Source of the DNA: Kosakonia sp. SMBL-WEM22
Lineage (GTDB): Bacteria > Pseudomonadota > Gammaproteobacteria > Enterobacterales > Enterobacteriaceae
Length of the DNA: 64,000 nt
Direction: 5' to 3'
NCBI RefSeq assembly: GCF_014490785.1
Contig: NZ_CP051488.1
Coordinates: forward strand, 4,154,001-4,218,000
A model generated the notes under the pieces. The model made no database searches, was not told where the DNA came from, and saw nothing but the letters and a program-made list of their open reading frames with translations. Position 1 is the first letter of the stretch. Each line of letters starts with the position of its first letter. The position numbers and the translations under genes were made by a program. This document shows positions 9,499 through 18,597 of the stretch, one piece after another.

Positions 9499-9774
9499 TT
9501 TGACTCCAGATCGGACTGTTAAGGGCTAATCCCGTAACGACTTGACGACAGCGCGTTTTGGGCTACGCCGGAAAAAAGTGCCAACAATGTAACCCAAGCG
9601 GGTAATCATGTACATGGAGCATCCTTTTGCGCTTCAGAAATCTCTGGAAGCCGCTCGCAAGTTGCGCAATCTCCTCGCCCGTCCAACACTCTCTTCTTTA
9701 TACTGACGCTTACCGCCCTCTTGTGTACAAGGAAGGCGGAGCAAAAACGACTCAATCATTGCGGAAGATAATAA

Positions 9775-10533
9775 ATGAAAATTCGCCCAGCCCTCCTTGC
9801 TCTGGGAATGACAACCCTGCTTGCCGGTTGTCAGAACATGGATTCAAACGGTTTTCTCAGCTCCGGTGCGGAAGCCTTTCAGGCTTACACCCTGAGCGAT
9901 GCGCAGGTTATCGCCCTGAGCGACGACGCCTGTAAGCAGATGGACAGCAAAGCAACCATCGCGCCTGCCAGCAGCAAATACAGCCAGCGCCTGAGCAAAA
10001 TTGCCGCCGCCCTTGGTGACAACATCAACGGCCAACCGGTGAATTACAAAGTGTATGAGACTAAAGATGTCAACGCCTTTGCCATGGCGAACGGCTGCAT
10101 CCGCGTCTACAGCGGGCTGATGGATATGATGACCGACAATGAGGTCGAAGCGGTGATTGGTCACGAAATGGGCCACGTTGCGCTCGGCCATGTGAAGAAA
10201 GGGATGCAGGTGGCGCTCGGCACCAACGCGGTGCGTGCAGCGGCTGCCTCGGCGGGTGGCATCGTCGGCAGCCTCTCCCAGTCGCAGCTCGGCGCGCTTG
10301 GGGAAAAACTGGTCAACTCACAGTTCTCCCAGCGTCAGGAGTCGGAAGCGGATGACTACTCTTACGATCTGCTGCGCAAGCGCGGTATCAACCCGGTTGG
10401 CTTAGCCACCAGCTTCGAAAAGCTGGCGAAGATGGATCAGGGCCGTCAAAGCTCAATGTTTGACGATCACCCGGCGTCGGAAGCCCGTGCCCAGCACATT
10501 CGCGAGCGTATGGCCGCAGACGGCATCAAGTAA
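9775..10533 (+). CDS. loiP: LoiP (YggG), M48 metalloprotease lipoprotein
   Basis: A 252-residue outer-membrane lipoprotein. The signal peptide ends in the lipobox LLAGC (cysteine at residue 19). The zinc protease motif HEMGH lies at about residues 130-134 with the third ligand region ESEADDYSYDLL at about 203-214. In E. coli LoiP is a low-osmolarity-induced protease located with the help of BepA. It is divergent from tktA and has its own terminator. Confidence 0.94.
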   Translation: MKIRPALLALGMTTLLAGCQNMDSNGFLSSGAEAFQAYTLSDAQVIALSDDACKQMDSKATIAPASSKYSQRLSKIAAALGDNINGQPVNYKVYETKDVNAFAMANGCIRVYSGLMDMMTDNEVEAVIGHEMGHVALGHVKKGMQVALGTNAVRAAAASAGGIVGSLSQSQLGALGEKLVNSQFSQRQESEADDYSYDLLRKRGINPVGLATSFEKLAKMDQGRQSSMFDDHPASEARAQHIRERMAADGIK

Positions 10534-10539
10534 TCAATA

Positions 10540-10563
10540 AAGGAGGCGCTTGCCTCCTTTTTA
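10540..10563 (+). terminator. Intrinsic terminator of loiP
   Basis: AAAGGAGGCGCTTGCCTCCTTTTT: a seven-base stem followed by T-run, a few bases after the loiP stop. Confidence 0.9.
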
Positions 10564-10581
10564 TTATGCCCGCATCGCGGA

Positions 10582-10618
10582 TAAAAAAATCCCCTCCGGG
10601 ACTGACCGGGAGGGGATT
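10582..10618 (-). terminator. Intrinsic terminator of speA
   Basis: On the minus strand the AATCCCCTCC/GGAGGGGATT stem is followed by TTTTTTAT, 33 bases after the speA stop. Confidence 0.88.
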
Positions 10619-10650
10619 GATTTCATTGCGGCTCACGCCGTGAGATGAGG

Positions 10651-12627
10651 TTACTCATCTTCCAGATATGTGTAGCCGTAGAGACCCGCTTCGAACTCTT
10701 CGAGGAACTGCTGCTGCAGCGCATCGTCCAGCCCGGTCTCTTTAACCTGATCGCGGAACTGGGTTAACAGCTTGCCCGGATCGAGCTGCACGTACTCCAG
10801 CATATCGGCCACGGTATCGCCTTCGTCAGAGAGCTCCACTTCCACGCTGCCATCAGGAAAGACGAACACGTCAACCGCTTCGGTATCACCGAACAGGTTG
10901 TGCATGTTGCCGAGGATCTCCTGATAGGCACCGACCATAAAGAAGCCCAGCATCGGCGGGTTATCCGGATCGTACTCCGGCATCGGCATCGTTGTGGCAA
11001 TACCGTCACCATCGACATAGTGATCGATAGCACCGTCAGAGTCACAGGTAATATCCAGCAGTACCGCGCGGCGCTCCGGCGCATGGTTCAATCCCTCCAG
11101 CGGCAGCACCGGGAAGAGCTGATCGATACCCCACGCATCCGGCATCGACTGGAACAGCGAGAAGTTGACGTACATCTTGTCCGCCATACGCTCCTGCAGT
11201 TCGTCGATAATCGGACGGTGCGCACGGTTGCTCGGATCGAGCTGCTTCTGCACTTCATGGCACATATTGAGGTAGAGCTGCTCAGCCCACGCGCGCTCTT
11301 GCAGGCTAAAGGCACCGGAAGAGTAACCGACGTGAATATCGTGCAGATCCATCTGGCTGTCATGCAGCCACTCGCGCAGCGAACGGCGCGTGCCCGGCTC
11401 GTGCATCTCCTGCCAGGTTTCCCACATGCTTTGCAGCGCGCGCGGCGCATCTTCCGCCGGCGGAGTGGCCGGGGTGTATTCGTTGCGCTCTACGCCGATG
11501 ATATTGGAGACCAGCACCGTATGGTGCGCAGTGACCGCGCGTCCCGATTCGGTGATCACCGTCGGGTGCGGCAAACCGTGCTCTTCGCAGGCATCGCCAA
11601 TCGCCCAGATAATGTTGTTAGCGTACTCATTCAGGCCGTAGTTAACGGAGCAGTCGGATTGCGAACGGGTGCCCTCGTAATCCACACCCAGTCCGCCGCC
11701 GACGTCAAAGCACTGAATATTTACGCCCAGCTTGTGCAGCTCAACGTAGAAGCGGGCTGATTCACGCACGCCGGTGGCGATATCGCGAATATTGGCCATC
11801 TGCGAACCGAGGTGGAAGTGCAGCAGCTGAATGCTATCCAGACGGCCGCGCTCACGCAGGATCTCAACAAGTTGCAGCACCTGCGTCGCCGCCAGACCAA
11901 ACTTCGACTTCTCACCGCCGGAGGATTGCCATTTGCCGGAGCCTTGCGATGCCAGACGCGCCCGCACACCAAGGCGCGGGATGACATTCAGGCGTTCAGC
12001 TTCTTCCAGCACGATGGCAATTTCGCTCATCTTCTCAATCACCAGATAGACCTTATGGCCCATCTTCTCGCCAATCAGCGCCAGGCGGATGTATTCACGG
12101 TCTTTATAGCCGTTACAGACGATCACCGAACGGGTCATGCCTGCATGGGCGAGCACCGCCATCAGTTCCGCTTTTGAACCCGCTTCCAGCCCCAGCGGTT
12201 CGCCAGAGTGGATCAGGGATTCAATGACGCGACGGTGCTGGTTAACCTTGATCGGGTAAACCAGGAAGTAGTCGCCGTTATAGCCATAAGATTCACGCGC
12301 GCGTTTAAAGGCGGCGTTAATCGAACGCAGACGGTGTTGCAGGATCTGCGGGAAGCAGAAGAGCGCCGGTAAACGCTGCCCCTGCGCTTCACGCACTTTC
12401 ACCAGCTGTGCCAGATCGACACGCGCCTCGGGGACATCCGGATCGGGGCACACGCTGATGTGGCCCAGCTCATTGACGTCATAGTAGTTATTGCCCCACC
12501 AGGCAATATTGTAAGTCCGTAGCATCTTGCTGGCTTCCTGGGAGCTCATCGCTACCTCCTGCATGGAACGTAGTGCACCTTGTTCGCCTGCTGACGAAGG
12601 CGAAACTGAAGAGATGTCGTCAGACAT
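10651..12627 (-). CDS. speA: SpeA, biosynthetic arginine decarboxylase
   Basis: A 658-residue PLP enzyme of the alanine-racemase-fold decarboxylase family that converts arginine to agmatine, the first step of putrescine synthesis by the arginine route. The PLP lysine lies in FLVYPIKVNQHRR (about residues 121-133), the phosphate-binding DVGGGLGVDYEGT at about 310-322, and the CDSDGAIDHY active-site cysteine segment near residue 525. The ATG at 12627 gives the E. coli length; four extra residues are possible upstream. It follows yqgB by eight bases, probably co-transcribed. Confidence 0.97.
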   Translation of the reverse strand: MSDDISSVSPSSAGEQGALRSMQEVAMSSQEASKMLRTYNIAWWGNNYYDVNELGHISVCPDPDVPEARVDLAQLVKVREAQGQRLPALFCFPQILQHRLRSINAAFKRARESYGYNGDYFLVYPIKVNQHRRVIESLIHSGEPLGLEAGSKAELMAVLAHAGMTRSVIVCNGYKDREYIRLALIGEKMGHKVYLVIEKMSEIAIVLEEAERLNVIPRLGVRARLASQGSGKWQSSGGEKSKFGLAATQVLQLVEILRERGRLDSIQLLHFHLGSQMANIRDIATGVRESARFYVELHKLGVNIQCFDVGGGLGVDYEGTRSQSDCSVNYGLNEYANNIIWAIGDACEEHGLPHPTVITESGRAVTAHHTVLVSNIIGVERNEYTPATPPAEDAPRALQSMWETWQEMHEPGTRRSLREWLHDSQMDLHDIHVGYSSGAFSLQERAWAEQLYLNMCHEVQKQLDPSNRAHRPIIDELQERMADKMYVNFSLFQSMPDAWGIDQLFPVLPLEGLNHAPERRAVLLDITCDSDGAIDHYVDGDGIATTMPMPEYDPDNPPMLGFFMVGAYQEILGNMHNLFGDTEAVDVFVFPDGSVEVELSDEGDTVADMLEYVQLDPGKLLTQFRDQVKETGLDDALQQQFLEEFEAGLYGYTYLEDE

Positions 12628-12635
12628 TGCGAACC

Positions 12636-12815
12636 TCACTTAATTAAAGTGTATACCCTGTGAACGTCACGCTGCTCTTTGGCGAGGCGAAGCGACACGG
12701 AGATGAAATAGTTGACTACTATCGCAGTGACACATAGCGATAACAACCCATAAACAGCCAGGATTTTCGGCATAACATGCCAAAGCACCGACTGCGCGAC
12801 CGGTTTCTGGTTCAT
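12636..12815 (-). CDS. yqgB: YqgB, small membrane protein upstream of speA
   Basis: A 59-residue protein beginning MNQKPVAQS with one hydrophobic segment (about residues 14-38, containing YGLLSLCVTAIVVNYF). It is related to E. coli YqgB, a small acid-stress-linked protein encoded just before speA. The start at 12815 follows the E. coli N-terminus; an in-frame ATG five codons earlier is also possible. The tight spacing to speA suggests that its translation may influence speA. Function not known. Confidence 0.75.
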   Translation of the reverse strand: MNQKPVAQSVLWHVMPKILAVYGLLSLCVTAIVVNYFISVSLRLAKEQRDVHRVYTLIK

Positions 12816-13327
12816 ATGATAGTAAAACATCTGTCCGGACCCGAGTATGACAGGCCGGCGAAACCACGAGAAAACTCCTGGTACTCAGGAGAGCCCTTGT
12901 TCAGTTATCACAATGCCTTACCGGCCCTGGAGTCCTGAGAAGCGCCGAAATGGGGATAACATCGGCAGGTTTGCAGATCAGAGATGCGAATGATGGGGAG
13001 TGCATGCACGCCAGAACGACGCGGCAGAATATTCAGAAAACGACGGTTCATTATTTCGTATCACCTCCACGCAAGCCATGACGACCCGCGACAAGCCAAA
13101 GCCATTAAATACACTGCTTAACCCGGCTGGAAGTGGCGACACAGCAGCGATGCCGTGCGCTTTTTTGATGAGCCGCGCGCGGCGTTTTATACCGATAACC
13201 GGGTGAAAAAGCAAAATAAAAAAGGCCTTCTTGCCCCATTGCCAGGAAAATTTTCCGTGACAGAGTGTGTCAGGAGACGACGCAGATCAAAAAACGCTGG
13301 CAATGAGATGAATAAGTAACCTAAAAT

Positions 13328-13359
13328 AGCCGTCCAGATGTTAATCCGTCCAGACCGAT
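13328..13359. promoter_or_regulatory. Tandem met boxes (MetJ operator) upstream of metK
   Basis: Four adjacent octamers AGCCGTCC, AGATGTTA, ATCCGTCC and AGACCGAT match the MetJ consensus AGACGTCT at 6, 5, 5 and 5 of 8 bases. MetJ with S-adenosylmethionine represses metK in E. coli. The stretch from 12816 to 13457 otherwise holds the yqgB and metK promoter regions; two short overlapping frames near 13000-13210 have no support as genes. Confidence 0.6.
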
Positions 13360-13457
13360 TAACACACAGACTTCTTGTGTCCTCTTTGCGTAGCCACCGC
13401 GAAGAGAGCCGAACACAGAATTCGATTTAACCGAATTACACCAGGTGAAAATTTACT

Positions 13458-14612
13458 ATGGCAAAACACCTTTTTACGTCCGAGTCCGTCTCTGAAGGGC
13501 ATCCTGACAAAATCGCTGACCAAATTTCTGACGCTGTGCTGGATGCAATCCTCGAGCAGGACCCTAAAGCGCGCGTCGCTTGTGAAACGTACGTGAAAAC
13601 CGGCATGGTGCTGGTCGGTGGCGAAATCACTACCAGCGCATGGGTGGATATCGAAGAGATCACCCGTAACACCGTGCGTGAGATCGGCTATGTTCACTCT
13701 GACATGGGCTTTGACGCTAACTCTTGCGCCGTACTGAGCGCAATCGGTAAGCAGTCTCCGGATATCAACCAGGGCGTTGACCGTGCCGATCCTCTGGAGC
13801 AGGGCGCGGGCGATCAGGGTCTGATGTTTGGCTACGCGACCAACGAAACCGACGTGCTGATGCCAGCGCCGATCACCTACGCTCACCGTCTGGTTGAACG
13901 CCAGGCTGAAGTGCGCAAAAACGGCACCCTGCCGTGGCTGCGTCCGGATGCGAAAAGCCAGGTTACCTTCCAGTACGACGATGGCAAAATCGTTGGCATT
14001 GATGCCGTGGTGCTCTCTACCCAGCACTCCGAAGATATCGATCAGACATCGCTGCAGGAAGCGGTGATGGAAGAGATCATCAAGCCGATCCTGCCGACCG
14101 AGTGGCTGAACGCTTCGACCAAATTCTTTATCAACCCGACCGGCCGCTTTGTTATCGGCGGTCCGATGGGCGACTGTGGCCTGACCGGCCGTAAAATCAT
14201 CGTTGACACCTATGGCGGCATGGCCCGTCACGGCGGCGGCGCATTCTCCGGTAAAGATCCGTCGAAAGTGGACCGTTCCGCAGCGTACGCAGCGCGTTAT
14301 GTGGCGAAAAACATCGTTGCTGCTGGCCTTGCCGATCGCTGTGAAATCCAGGTCTCCTACGCCATTGGCGTGGCAGAGCCGACCTCGATCATGGTTGAAA
14401 CCTTCGGCACCGAAAAAGTCTCTACCGAGCAGTTAACGCTGCTGGTGCGTGAGTTCTTCGACCTGCGTCCGTACGGCCTGATCCAGATGCTGGATCTGCT
14501 GCACCCGATCTATAAAGAGACCGCTGCATACGGTCACTTCGGTCGCGAATCCTTCCCGTGGGAAAAAACCGACAAAGCCGCGCTGCTGCGCGATGCTGCC
14601 GGTCTGAAATAA
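13458..14612 (+). CDS. metK: MetK, S-adenosylmethionine synthetase
   Basis: A 384-residue enzyme forming S-adenosylmethionine from methionine and ATP. The N-terminal FTSESVSEGHPDKIADQISD contains the ATP-binding histidine and lysine residues; the P-loop-like GGGAFSGKDPSKVDRS lies at about residues 258-273. Length matches E. coli. The gene is monocistronic, with MetJ boxes upstream and a terminator downstream. Confidence 0.98.
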   Translation: MAKHLFTSESVSEGHPDKIADQISDAVLDAILEQDPKARVACETYVKTGMVLVGGEITTSAWVDIEEITRNTVREIGYVHSDMGFDANSCAVLSAIGKQSPDINQGVDRADPLEQGAGDQGLMFGYATNETDVLMPAPITYAHRLVERQAEVRKNGTLPWLRPDAKSQVTFQYDDGKIVGIDAVVLSTQHSEDIDQTSLQEAVMEEIIKPILPTEWLNASTKFFINPTGRFVIGGPMGDCGLTGRKIIVDTYGGMARHGGGAFSGKDPSKVDRSAAYAARYVAKNIVAAGLADRCEIQVSYAIGVAEPTSIMVETFGTEKVSTEQLTLLVREFFDLRPYGLIQMLDLLHPIYKETAAYGHFGRESFPWEKTDKAALLRDAAGLK

Positions 14613-14632
14613 TCCACGGTTCGCACCGCTAT

Positions 14633-14658
14633 AAAGGCCAGCTCGCGCTGGCCTTTTT
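14633..14658 (+). terminator. Intrinsic terminator of metK
   Basis: AAAGGCCAGCTCGCGCTGGCCTTTTT: a perfect stem with T-run 20 bases after the metK stop. Confidence 0.92.
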
Positions 14659-14730
14659 CATTGTTACATGCTGAATGACCACCACATCGCATTTGTGCAG
14701 CTATACTCACTCAGCCCGTAACTATTTCAT

Positions 14731-14747
14731 TTGAAAGCGATTACACC
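14731..14747. promoter_or_regulatory. Distal GalR/GalS operator of galP
   Basis: TTGAAAGCGATTACACC fits the GalR/GalS operator pattern GTGTAANCGNTTNCAC read on the minus strand (GTGTAATCGCTTTC). It lies about 185 bases from the second operator upstream of galP. Confidence 0.65.
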
Positions 14748-14915
14748 AGGTAATCAACGAAACTCTCCCCTCACCTCACAGGCTGAAACGGTCGCGCGTC
14801 ATAACTGTTACATTACGCTTCGGTTTAGTCTGAAATAACGCCCTGCAATTAACCATTCATTGTCAAGAATCCTATAATCCTCAACACTTTTATTTACATT
14901 CGTGGCCTGCCCGAA

Positions 14916-14932
14916 ATGTAACCGATTACACT
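14916..14932. promoter_or_regulatory. Proximal GalR/GalS operator of galP
   Basis: ATGTAACCGATTACACT fits the same operator pattern (GTGTAATCGGTTAC on the minus strand) and abuts a CRP site. Confidence 0.65.
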
Positions 14933-14934
14933 CA

Positions 14935-14950
14935 TGTGATGCATATCACG
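14935..14950. promoter_or_regulatory. CRP site upstream of galP
   Basis: TGTGATGCATATCACG is TGTGA-N6-TCACG, nine of ten consensus bases. Together with the two Gal operators it reproduces the known control of galP by CRP and GalR/GalS. The gap from 14613 to 15015 holds these sites and the metK terminator only. Confidence 0.75.
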
Positions 14951-15015
14951 ACTTTTCGCTTATGAGTGACCTAACGTTTATCACGATAAAATTAATGACA
15001 TGAATGGAGGGCATA

Positions 15016-16410
15016 ATGCCTGACAATAAGAAACAGAAGCATTCCAACAAGGCCATGACCTTTTTTGTCTGCTTCCTCGCTGCACTGGCAGGACTACTTT
15101 TTGGCCTGGATATTGGCGTGATTGCGGGCGCACTGCCCTTCATCACGGAAGATTTTCAAATCAGCTCACATACTCAGGAGTGGGTGGTGAGCTCAATGAT
15201 GTTTGGTGCCGCCGTCGGCGCAGTCGGCAGCGGCTGGCTCTCCTGGCGTCTTGGGCGTAAAAAGAGCCTGATGATCGGTGCCGTGCTGTTTGTTATCGGC
15301 TCTCTCTGCTCTGCCGCCGCGCCGAACGTCGAGTTCCTGATCGTCTCTCGCGTGCTGCTCGGCCTAGCGGTTGGTATCGCCTCTTATACCGCCCCGCTCT
15401 ACCTCTCTGAGATCGCACCGGAAAAAATCCGCGGCAGTATGATTTCGATGTATCAGCTGATGATCACCATCGGTATCCTCGGCGCGTACCTTTCTGACAC
15501 CGCGTTCAGCTATAGCGGCGCATGGCGCTGGATGCTGGGCGTGATTATCATTCCGGCAGTGCTGCTGCTGATTGGCGTCTTCTTCCTGCCAGACAGCCCG
15601 CGCTGGTTCGCCGCAAAACGCCGCTTCCACGATGCAGAACGGGTGCTGCTGCGCCTGCGTGACACCAGTGCTGAAGCGAAAAACGAGCTGGATGAGATCC
15701 GCGAAAGCCTGAAAGTGAAGCAGACCGGCTGGGCGCTGTTTAAAGAGAACAGCAACTTCCGCCGCGCGGTCTTCCTTGGCGTACTGCTGCAGATTATGCA
15801 ACAGTTCACCGGGATGAACGTCATCATGTACTACGCGCCAAAAATCTTTGAACTGGCAGGGTATACCAACACCACCGAACAGATGTGGGGAACGGTAATT
15901 GTCGGTCTGACCAACGTGCTGGCGACCTTCATTGCAATCGGTCTGGTGGATCGTTGGGGCCGTAAACCGACGCTGGTGCTGGGCTTTATGGTGATGGCCG
16001 CCGGTATGGGTATTCTCGGCACGATGCTGCATATGGGCATCCACTCGCCGTCAGCGCAGTACTTCGCTGTCGCCATGCTGCTGATGTTTATCGTCGGCTT
16101 CGCAATGAGCGCAGGTCCGCTGATCTGGGTACTCTGCTCCGAAATCCAGCCGCTGAAAGGCCGCGATTTTGGTATCACCCTCTCCACCGCCACCAACTGG
16201 ATCGCCAACATGATTGTCGGCGCGACCTTCCTGACGATGCTGAACACGCTGGGCAACGCCAATACCTTCTGGGTCTACGGCGGTCTGAACGTGCTGTTCA
16301 TTATCCTCACCCTCTGGCTGGTGCCGGAAACCAAACACGTTTCGCTGGAGCATATCGAGCGCAACCTGATGCGCGGCCGTCCGCTGCGTGAAATTGGTTC
16401 CCGTGACTGA
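15016..16410 (+). CDS. galP: GalP, galactose-proton symporter
   Basis: A 464-residue inner-membrane sugar porter of the major facilitator superfamily with twelve predicted helices. Sugar-porter signatures are visible: RLGRKKSL after TM2, PLYLSEIAPEKIRGS, the central loop PDSPRWFAAKRR, QQFTGMNVIMYYAP in TM7, and VPETKHVSLEHIE at the end. It imports galactose and glucose with protons. The ATG at 15016 is preceded by GGAGGG at proper spacing, and gives the E. coli length. Confidence 0.97.
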   Translation: MPDNKKQKHSNKAMTFFVCFLAALAGLLFGLDIGVIAGALPFITEDFQISSHTQEWVVSSMMFGAAVGAVGSGWLSWRLGRKKSLMIGAVLFVIGSLCSAAAPNVEFLIVSRVLLGLAVGIASYTAPLYLSEIAPEKIRGSMISMYQLMITIGILGAYLSDTAFSYSGAWRWMLGVIIIPAVLLLIGVFFLPDSPRWFAAKRRFHDAERVLLRLRDTSAEAKNELDEIRESLKVKQTGWALFKENSNFRRAVFLGVLLQIMQQFTGMNVIMYYAPKIFELAGYTNTTEQMWGTVIVGLTNVLATFIAIGLVDRWGRKPTLVLGFMVMAAGMGILGTMLHMGIHSPSAQYFAVAMLLMFIVGFAMSAGPLIWVLCSEIQPLKGRDFGITLSTATNWIANMIVGATFLTMLNTLGNANTFWVYGGLNVLFIILTLWLVPETKHVSLEHIERNLMRGRPLREIGSRD

Positions 16411-16422
16411 TTAACCTCCTCC

Positions 16423-16451
16423 AGGCTTCCTCTGCGGAGGAAGCCTTTTTT
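16423..16451 (+). terminator. Intrinsic terminator of galP
   Basis: AGGCTTCCTCTGCGGAGGAAGCCT followed by TTTTT, 12 bases after the galP stop. Confidence 0.93.
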
Positions 16452-16493
16452 GCTTATTGCACTCGCGTCCCGCCCATCCTATTCTCTGCAGTT

Positions 16494-17009
16494 ATGAAAA
16501 CACCCCGCCTCCCCATCGCCCTCCAGCAAGCTGTTATGCGTAGCCTGCGGGATAAACTCGCCCTCGCTAACCAGAAGCTTGAGCGTGACTACCCCGAGCC
16601 GAAGCTGGTCTATCAGCAGCGCGGTACAGCCGCCGGTACGGCCTGGCTTGCCGACTATGAGATTCGCCTCAACCCGGTGCTGCTACTGGAGAACCAGCAA
16701 GCCTTTATTGATGAAGTGGTTCCCCATGAGCTGGCGCACCTGCTGGTGTGGAAAGAGTTCGGGCGCGTTGCGCCGCACGGCAAAGAGTGGAAGTGGATGA
16801 TGGAGAGTGTGCTCGGCGTTCCCGCGCGGCGAACCCATCAGTTTGAGCTGGAATCGGTACGGCGTAACACCTTCCCCTACCGCTGTAAATGCCAGCAGCA
16901 TCAGCTGACTCTGCGGCGCCATAATCGGGTAGTGCGCGGCGAGGCGATCTACCGCTGCGTGCGCTGCGGCGAGCCGTTAATGGCTGAAGCGGCTAACAGA
17001 ATCCATTAA
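16494..17009 (+). CDS. sprT: SprT-family zinc protein
   Basis: A 171-residue protein of the SprT family. The zinc-protease-like motif HELAHLLVW (about residues 78-86) and a C-terminal zinc ribbon (CKCQQH and CVRCGEP, about residues 131-162) are present. The family is related to eukaryotic Spartan DNA-protein-crosslink proteases; the bacterial role is unclear. It lies between galP and endA as in E. coli and is six residues longer at the C-terminus than the E. coli protein I recall. Confidence 0.9.
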   Translation: MKTPRLPIALQQAVMRSLRDKLALANQKLERDYPEPKLVYQQRGTAAGTAWLADYEIRLNPVLLLENQQAFIDEVVPHELAHLLVWKEFGRVAPHGKEWKWMMESVLGVPARRTHQFELESVRRNTFPYRCKCQQHQLTLRRHNRVVRGEAIYRCVRCGEPLMAEAANRIH

Positions 17010-17087
17010 GAAGTTTTATGCGCTAACTGATTGCATCAGGAAGCCCCTTCCGCTACGTTGCGAACTCGTTTTGACAGGGAGTTCGCT

Positions 17088-17786
17088 ATGTTCCGTTTTA
17101 TACCTTTTCTCTTCACGTTGCTGGCAGTGCCTGCCCTGGCCGCCAACGGTATCAACAACTTTTCCCAGGCCAAAGCGGCCGGTGTGAAAATCAATGCTGA
17201 TGCGCCGGGTGATTTTTACTGCGGCTGTAAAATCATCTGGCAGGGCAAAAAAGGGGTCGTCGACCTCGCCTCCTGCGGCTACAAAGTGCGTAAAAATGAG
17301 AACCGTGCCAGCCGCATCGAGTGGGAACATGTGATGCCCGCCTGGCAGTTCGGCCACCTGCGTCAGTGCTGGCAAGATGGCGGGCGCAAACAGTGCGCCA
17401 AAGATCCGCTCTATCGCAAAATTGAGAGCGATATGCATAACCTGCAACCCGCGGTTGGCGAGGTAAATGGCGATCGCGGCAACTTTATGTACAGCCAGTG
17501 GAACGGCGGTGAAGGGCAGTATGGGCAGTGCGAGATGAAGGTCGATTTCAAAGCGAAACTGGCTGAACCGCCGGCGCGCGCACGCGGTTCGATTGCCCGT
17601 ACCTACTTCTATATGCGCGATCAGTACCAGCTACCACTCTCACGCCAGCAAACCCAGCTTTTCACCGCCTGGGATAAACTCTATCCGGTTACTGCGTGGG
17701 AGTGCACGCGCGACGAGCGTATCGCGGCGGTGCAGGGCAACCATAACCCGTATGTGCAGCGCGCTTGCATGGCGCGAAAGAGCTAA
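17088..17786 (+). CDS. endA: EndA, DNA-specific endonuclease I
   Basis: A 232-residue periplasmic nuclease. The signal peptide (MFRFIPFLFTLLAVPALA) is followed by the endonuclease I domain with RIEWEHVMPAWQFG (the HVMP catalytic histidine region), DMHNLQPAVGEVNGDRGNFMYSQW, and several cysteines that form disulphides. It cleaves double-stranded DNA non-specifically. The reading frame extends upstream, but the ATG at 17088 starts the signal peptide and follows CAGGGAG. Confidence 0.96.
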   Translation: MFRFIPFLFTLLAVPALAANGINNFSQAKAAGVKINADAPGDFYCGCKIIWQGKKGVVDLASCGYKVRKNENRASRIEWEHVMPAWQFGHLRQCWQDGGRKQCAKDPLYRKIESDMHNLQPAVGEVNGDRGNFMYSQWNGGEGQYGQCEMKVDFKAKLAEPPARARGSIARTYFYMRDQYQLPLSRQQTQLFTAWDKLYPVTAWECTRDERIAAVQGNHNPYVQRACMARKS

Positions 17787-17852
17787 CCTACACTAGCGCC
17801 ATTGTTAACATCCGCCCTGCCTACGGGGCGGTAATCAGAACGGATCTAAAAC

Positions 17853-18584
17853 ATGCGCATTCCCCGCATCCATCACCCAGAATGTATTCAGCCGGGCAGT
17901 GAAATTGCCCTCAGCGAGGATGCCGCCAACCACGTCGGCCGCGTGCTGCGTATGGGCCCGGGCCAGGCGGTGCAGCTTTTCGATGGCTCTAACCAGGTTT
18001 TCGACGCAGAAATCACCCACACCGATAAAAAGAGTGTGCGCGTCAACGTGCTGCGCGGCGAGGTAGACGATCGTGAATCACCGCTGCATATTCATCTCGG
18101 CCAGGTGATGTCGCGCGGTGAAAAGATGGAGTTCACCATCCAGAAATCGATCGAACTGGGCGTAAGCCTCATTACGCCACTTTTTTCTGAGCGCTGCGGC
18201 GTTAAACTGGATGCCGAACGCCTGAACAAGAAGCTGCAGCAGTGGCAAAAGATCGCCATTGCCGCCTGTGAACAGTGCGGGCGCAACCGTGTTCCGGAGA
18301 TTCGCCCGGCCATGGATCTCGAAGCCTGGTGTGCTGAAGAGGAGAGCGGTCTGAAGCTCAACCTCCATCCGCGTGCCAGCCAGAGCATTAATACCTTGCC
18401 TCTGCCCGTCGAGCGCGTGCGTCTGCTGATTGGCCCGGAAGGCGGATTATCCGCCGATGAGATCGCCATGACCGCGCGCTACCAGTTTACGGATATTTTG
18501 TTAGGTCCCCGCGTGCTACGCACCGAGACAACGGCGCTTACCGCCATCACCGCGCTTCAGGTTCGCTTCGGCGACCTGGGTTGA
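17853..18584 (+). CDS. rsmE: RsmE, 16S rRNA m3U1498 methyltransferase
   Basis: A 243-residue SPOUT-class methyltransferase that modifies U1498 of 16S rRNA. The N-terminal RNA-binding domain is followed by the trefoil-knot segments RLLIGPEGGLSADEI (about residues 189-203) and ILLGPRVLRTETTALTAI (about 216-233). The gene is 13 bases before gshB and probably co-transcribed with it. Confidence 0.96.
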   Translation: MRIPRIHHPECIQPGSEIALSEDAANHVGRVLRMGPGQAVQLFDGSNQVFDAEITHTDKKSVRVNVLRGEVDDRESPLHIHLGQVMSRGEKMEFTIQKSIELGVSLITPLFSERCGVKLDAERLNKKLQQWQKIAIAACEQCGRNRVPEIRPAMDLEAWCAEEESGLKLNLHPRASQSINTLPLPVERVRLLIGPEGGLSADEIAMTARYQFTDILLGPRVLRTETTALTAITALQVRFGDLG

Positions 18585-18597
18585 AAGGAGAAGCAGA

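Noticed and set aside
13000..13214. Short frames on both strands between yqgB and metK
   Set aside because: They overlap each other, have no good ribosome site and no recognised relatives; E. coli has doubtful genes here too.
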